A stretch of 64,000 bases of DNA from DASUDX01 sp036275365 (GTDB taxonomy: Bacteria > Pseudomonadota > Gammaproteobacteria > Nevskiales > Nevskiaceae), in assembly GCA_036275365.1 (NCBI GenBank), contig DASUDX010000032.1, positions 10,657 through 74,656 on the forward strand, given 5' to 3'. Both the position numbers and the translations under genes were made by a program. Numbering within the stretch: position 1 is the stretch's first letter; the number at the start of each line of letters is the position of its first letter. This document shows, piece after piece, positions 62,622 to 64,000 of the stretch. A model generated the notes under the pieces. The model worked only from the letters and a program-made list of their open reading frames with translations. It had not been told where the DNA came from and searched no databases.

Positions 62622-63548
62622 TCAGGCCGGGCCCGCTTCGAGCAGGTAGCGGATCGCTGCCGCCACCGCCACGCACTGGGCGCGCACGCATTCCTCGGGG
62701 TTGGTGCGCGGGCTGTCCGGATAGACCTCGGTGGTGGTCTTGAAGCGCGCCGCGGTGACGCCGGCGCACAGACCCAGCGTGCGCAGCGGGTATTCGATCA
62801 CCCCCGGCGCCACCACCGGCGAGCCGATCAGCGTGCCGTCGGCCTCGGCCGGGGCGATCGGCGTCACCGCCGCCACCGCCGCGATCACCGCGCTCTGGAA
62901 GGCGGTCTGGGGTTGCTCCTGGTCATCCACCAGATAGAAGCCATCGGGAATCCGTCCGGGCACGAAGGGTTTGCCGTCGCGCGCGGCCAGCGCCGGACGG
63001 AACTCGCTCTCGTCGGAGTCGGTGGTCTCGTGGAGATCCACATGCAGCTGCACCTGCTCTCGCCAGGGGGCGATCAGATCGAGCAGCGCGGCGGACTCCG
63101 GCGCGGCGCGGTTGCCGAACGAGCGGTTCGGGTCCACCGCCTGCGGGTTCCAGCGCTGGATGGTCTCGTAGGCCCAGGGGCTGACGCAGGGGGCGACGAT
63201 CAGGTTCACCTGACCCTCGAAGGCCGCCGCCTCGGTTTCGAGAAAGCGCAGGGCGCCGTGCACGCCGCTGGTCTCGTAGCCGTGCACGCCGCCGGTGACC
63301 AGCACCACCGGCCGGCCCTCCTGCCAGTTCCGGCTCCTCAGCGCGACCAACGGGTAGCGCGCCGGGTCTTCGGGCAGGTGGCCGTAGTTGATCCGCTCGT
63401 AGCGGGCGCCCAGCGCCTCAACGCGCGGCAGCACCTCCTCGGCGTAACGGCGCTTCACCGTCTGGCGCGAGCGCCAGAGAGCTTTTTCGGGCGCGCCCCA
63501 GGGCGTGCCGGGAGTGCCGATGTCGGCGTAGGGGAAGGGAGAGGTCAT
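62622..63548 (-). CDS. M14-family zinc metallocarboxypeptidase-like protein
   Basis: The 308-residue product has the zinc site pattern HxxE in VTGGVHGYETSG and the later histidine in VDLHETTDSDES, with NRSFGN (Asn-Arg) nearby, matching the M14 or succinylglutamate-desuccinylase-like fold. It should cleave a terminal amide or peptide bond. No signal peptide is seen, so it is probably cytoplasmic. Substrate unknown. It starts with its own TAAAGT-like box and sits next to a broken RHS fragment on the same strand. Confidence 0.85.
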   Translation of the reverse strand: MTSPFPYADIGTPGTPWGAPEKALWRSRQTVKRRYAEEVLPRVEALGARYERINYGHLPEDPARYPLVALRSRNWQEGRPVVLVTGGVHGYETSGVHGALRFLETEAAAFEGQVNLIVAPCVSPWAYETIQRWNPQAVDPNRSFGNRAAPESAALLDLIAPWREQVQLHVDLHETTDSDESEFRPALAARDGKPFVPGRIPDGFYLVDDQEQPQTAFQSAVIAAVAAVTPIAPAEADGTLIGSPVVAPGVIEYPLRTLGLCAGVTAARFKTTTEVYPDSPRTNPEECVRAQCVAVAAAIRYLLEAGPA

Positions 63549-63560
63549 GCGCCACTTTAA

Positions 63561-64000
63561 TCAGCGCGGCGGCGCTCGTCGCGAGCCCGCCTCCAGATGG
63601 CGCGCTAGTTCATCCCAGGTCCGCGGCGAGAGCGCCGGATCAACATGCCGCCGTCTTCGTGCTCGGCAATGGGCGCCCTTGAAGTCGTAGCGGAGGCGCT
63701 GGCTGGTGCTGGAGCCGTCAATCTGGGTGTATTGGTTGAGGGCGTTGCGGGTGTAGCGGTGGCTGCCGCTGCAGTGGTGGGCGGGGTTGGCGCTGCTGAC
63801 GCCGCGCAGTTGGTGGGCGGCGGTGTAGAGGTAGCTGAAGGTGACGTCCTGGGCGCTTCCGCCGAGGTTGTGGGTGAGGGCCCGGAGGTCACCCGCCGGG
63901 CTGTAGCTGGGGGTGTCCACAACGGTGCCGTTGCCATGGCTCAGGCGCCTGCGCCGCGAGCGGGGGGTCGTGGTCGTAGTCGGCAATCTGCAGCAGGTCG
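63561..64000 (-). pseudogene. RHS/YD-repeat protein fragment with a frameshift
   Basis: On the minus strand the translation from about 63945 to 63670 reads RLSHGNGTVVDTPSYSPAGD and HRYTRNALNQYTQ with LRYDFKG, the YD-repeat signature of RHS proteins. Near the edge another frame reads DLLQIADYDHDP, which belongs before RLSHGNG. The two join only if one base is removed from the GGGGGG run at 63962-63967. After YDFKG the sequence leaves the RHS pattern and stops at 63561. It looks like a decayed or truncated RHS remnant, or carries a sequencing error at the homopolymer. Confidence 0.7.

Overview
The window reads as one contiguous piece of chromosome from a GC-rich (roughly 70% by eye) gammaproteobacterium. 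The Crp/Vfr-type regulator, OsmC-like and speD order, the HAD phosphatase near rppH, the argC, DUF6776, bactofilin and erpA order, and the dprA, LysM, def, fmt and rsmB block all resemble Pseudomonas, Lysobacterales (Xanthomonadales) or Nevskiales. A wax-ester synthase and a Baeyer-Villiger-type monooxygenase point to an environmental lipid- or hydrocarbon-using relative of these groups. I see no rRNA, tRNA, CRISPR array, prophage or intact insertion sequence. Coding density is very high, with many 1-4 bp stop/start overlaps.

Layout. 1-2.3 kb: the 3' end of a TonB-dependent receptor coupled to a TPR-sulfotransferase. 2.3-4.4 kb: Crp-type regulator, YhfA/OsmC protein and SpeD. 4.4-10.6 kb: two tandem hairpin repeats, metH and a DUF1631-like protein. 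10.6-15.5 kb: orphan sulfotransferase, PdeM-like nuclease, TIGR01777 epimerase, Fe-S photolyase with DUF2256, and a small outer-membrane barrel. 15.7-19.7 kb: PAS-GGDEF cyclase, then wax-ester synthase divergent from an aldehyde dehydrogenase. 19.8-24.5 kb: ppx, DUF4124, ntrB and ntrC on the minus strand, with a good NtrC site and a sigma-54 element ahead of ntrB. 24.7-33 kb: two cytochromes c, ftsYEX, a DedA-PAP2-LssY protein whose PAP2 site is degenerate, hemL and thiDE.

At 33.07-33.28 kb an AT-rich intergenic island carries several DnaA-box-like 9-mers. 33.3-36.6 kb encodes a secreted propeller-like protein, a TPR protein and a Csd6-like L,D-transpeptidase; the last two share a C-terminal domain. 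36.6-42.5 kb: GNAT with RimK-like ligase, FecR-SPOR protein, HAD phosphatase, six-cysteine secreted protein, rppH and a YceI lipoprotein. 42.6-45.7 kb: SDR and flavin monooxygenase divergent from a TetR regulator, with two matching operator palindromes between them. 46.3-49.5 kb: iron module of TonB receptor, bfd and bfr, with Fur-box-like sites between receptor and bfd. 49.5-53.6 kb: hemJ, argC, DUF6776, bactofilin, erpA, rarD. 53.7-62.3 kb: ligase-associated DEXH helicase, NAD(P)-binding protein, dprA, LysM lipoprotein, def, fmt, OXDD peptide, rsmB. 62.3-64 kb: a small membrane ORF, an M14 carboxypeptidase and a frameshifted RHS fragment.

The clearest regulatory modules are nitrogen control (NtrC plus sigma-54), iron control (Fur) and the TetR-guarded oxidation cluster. 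The least explained signals are the DnaA-box island at 33 kb, the dead PAP2 domain, the paired NTF2-like domains in the cell-wall operon, and the tandem hairpins between speD and metH.
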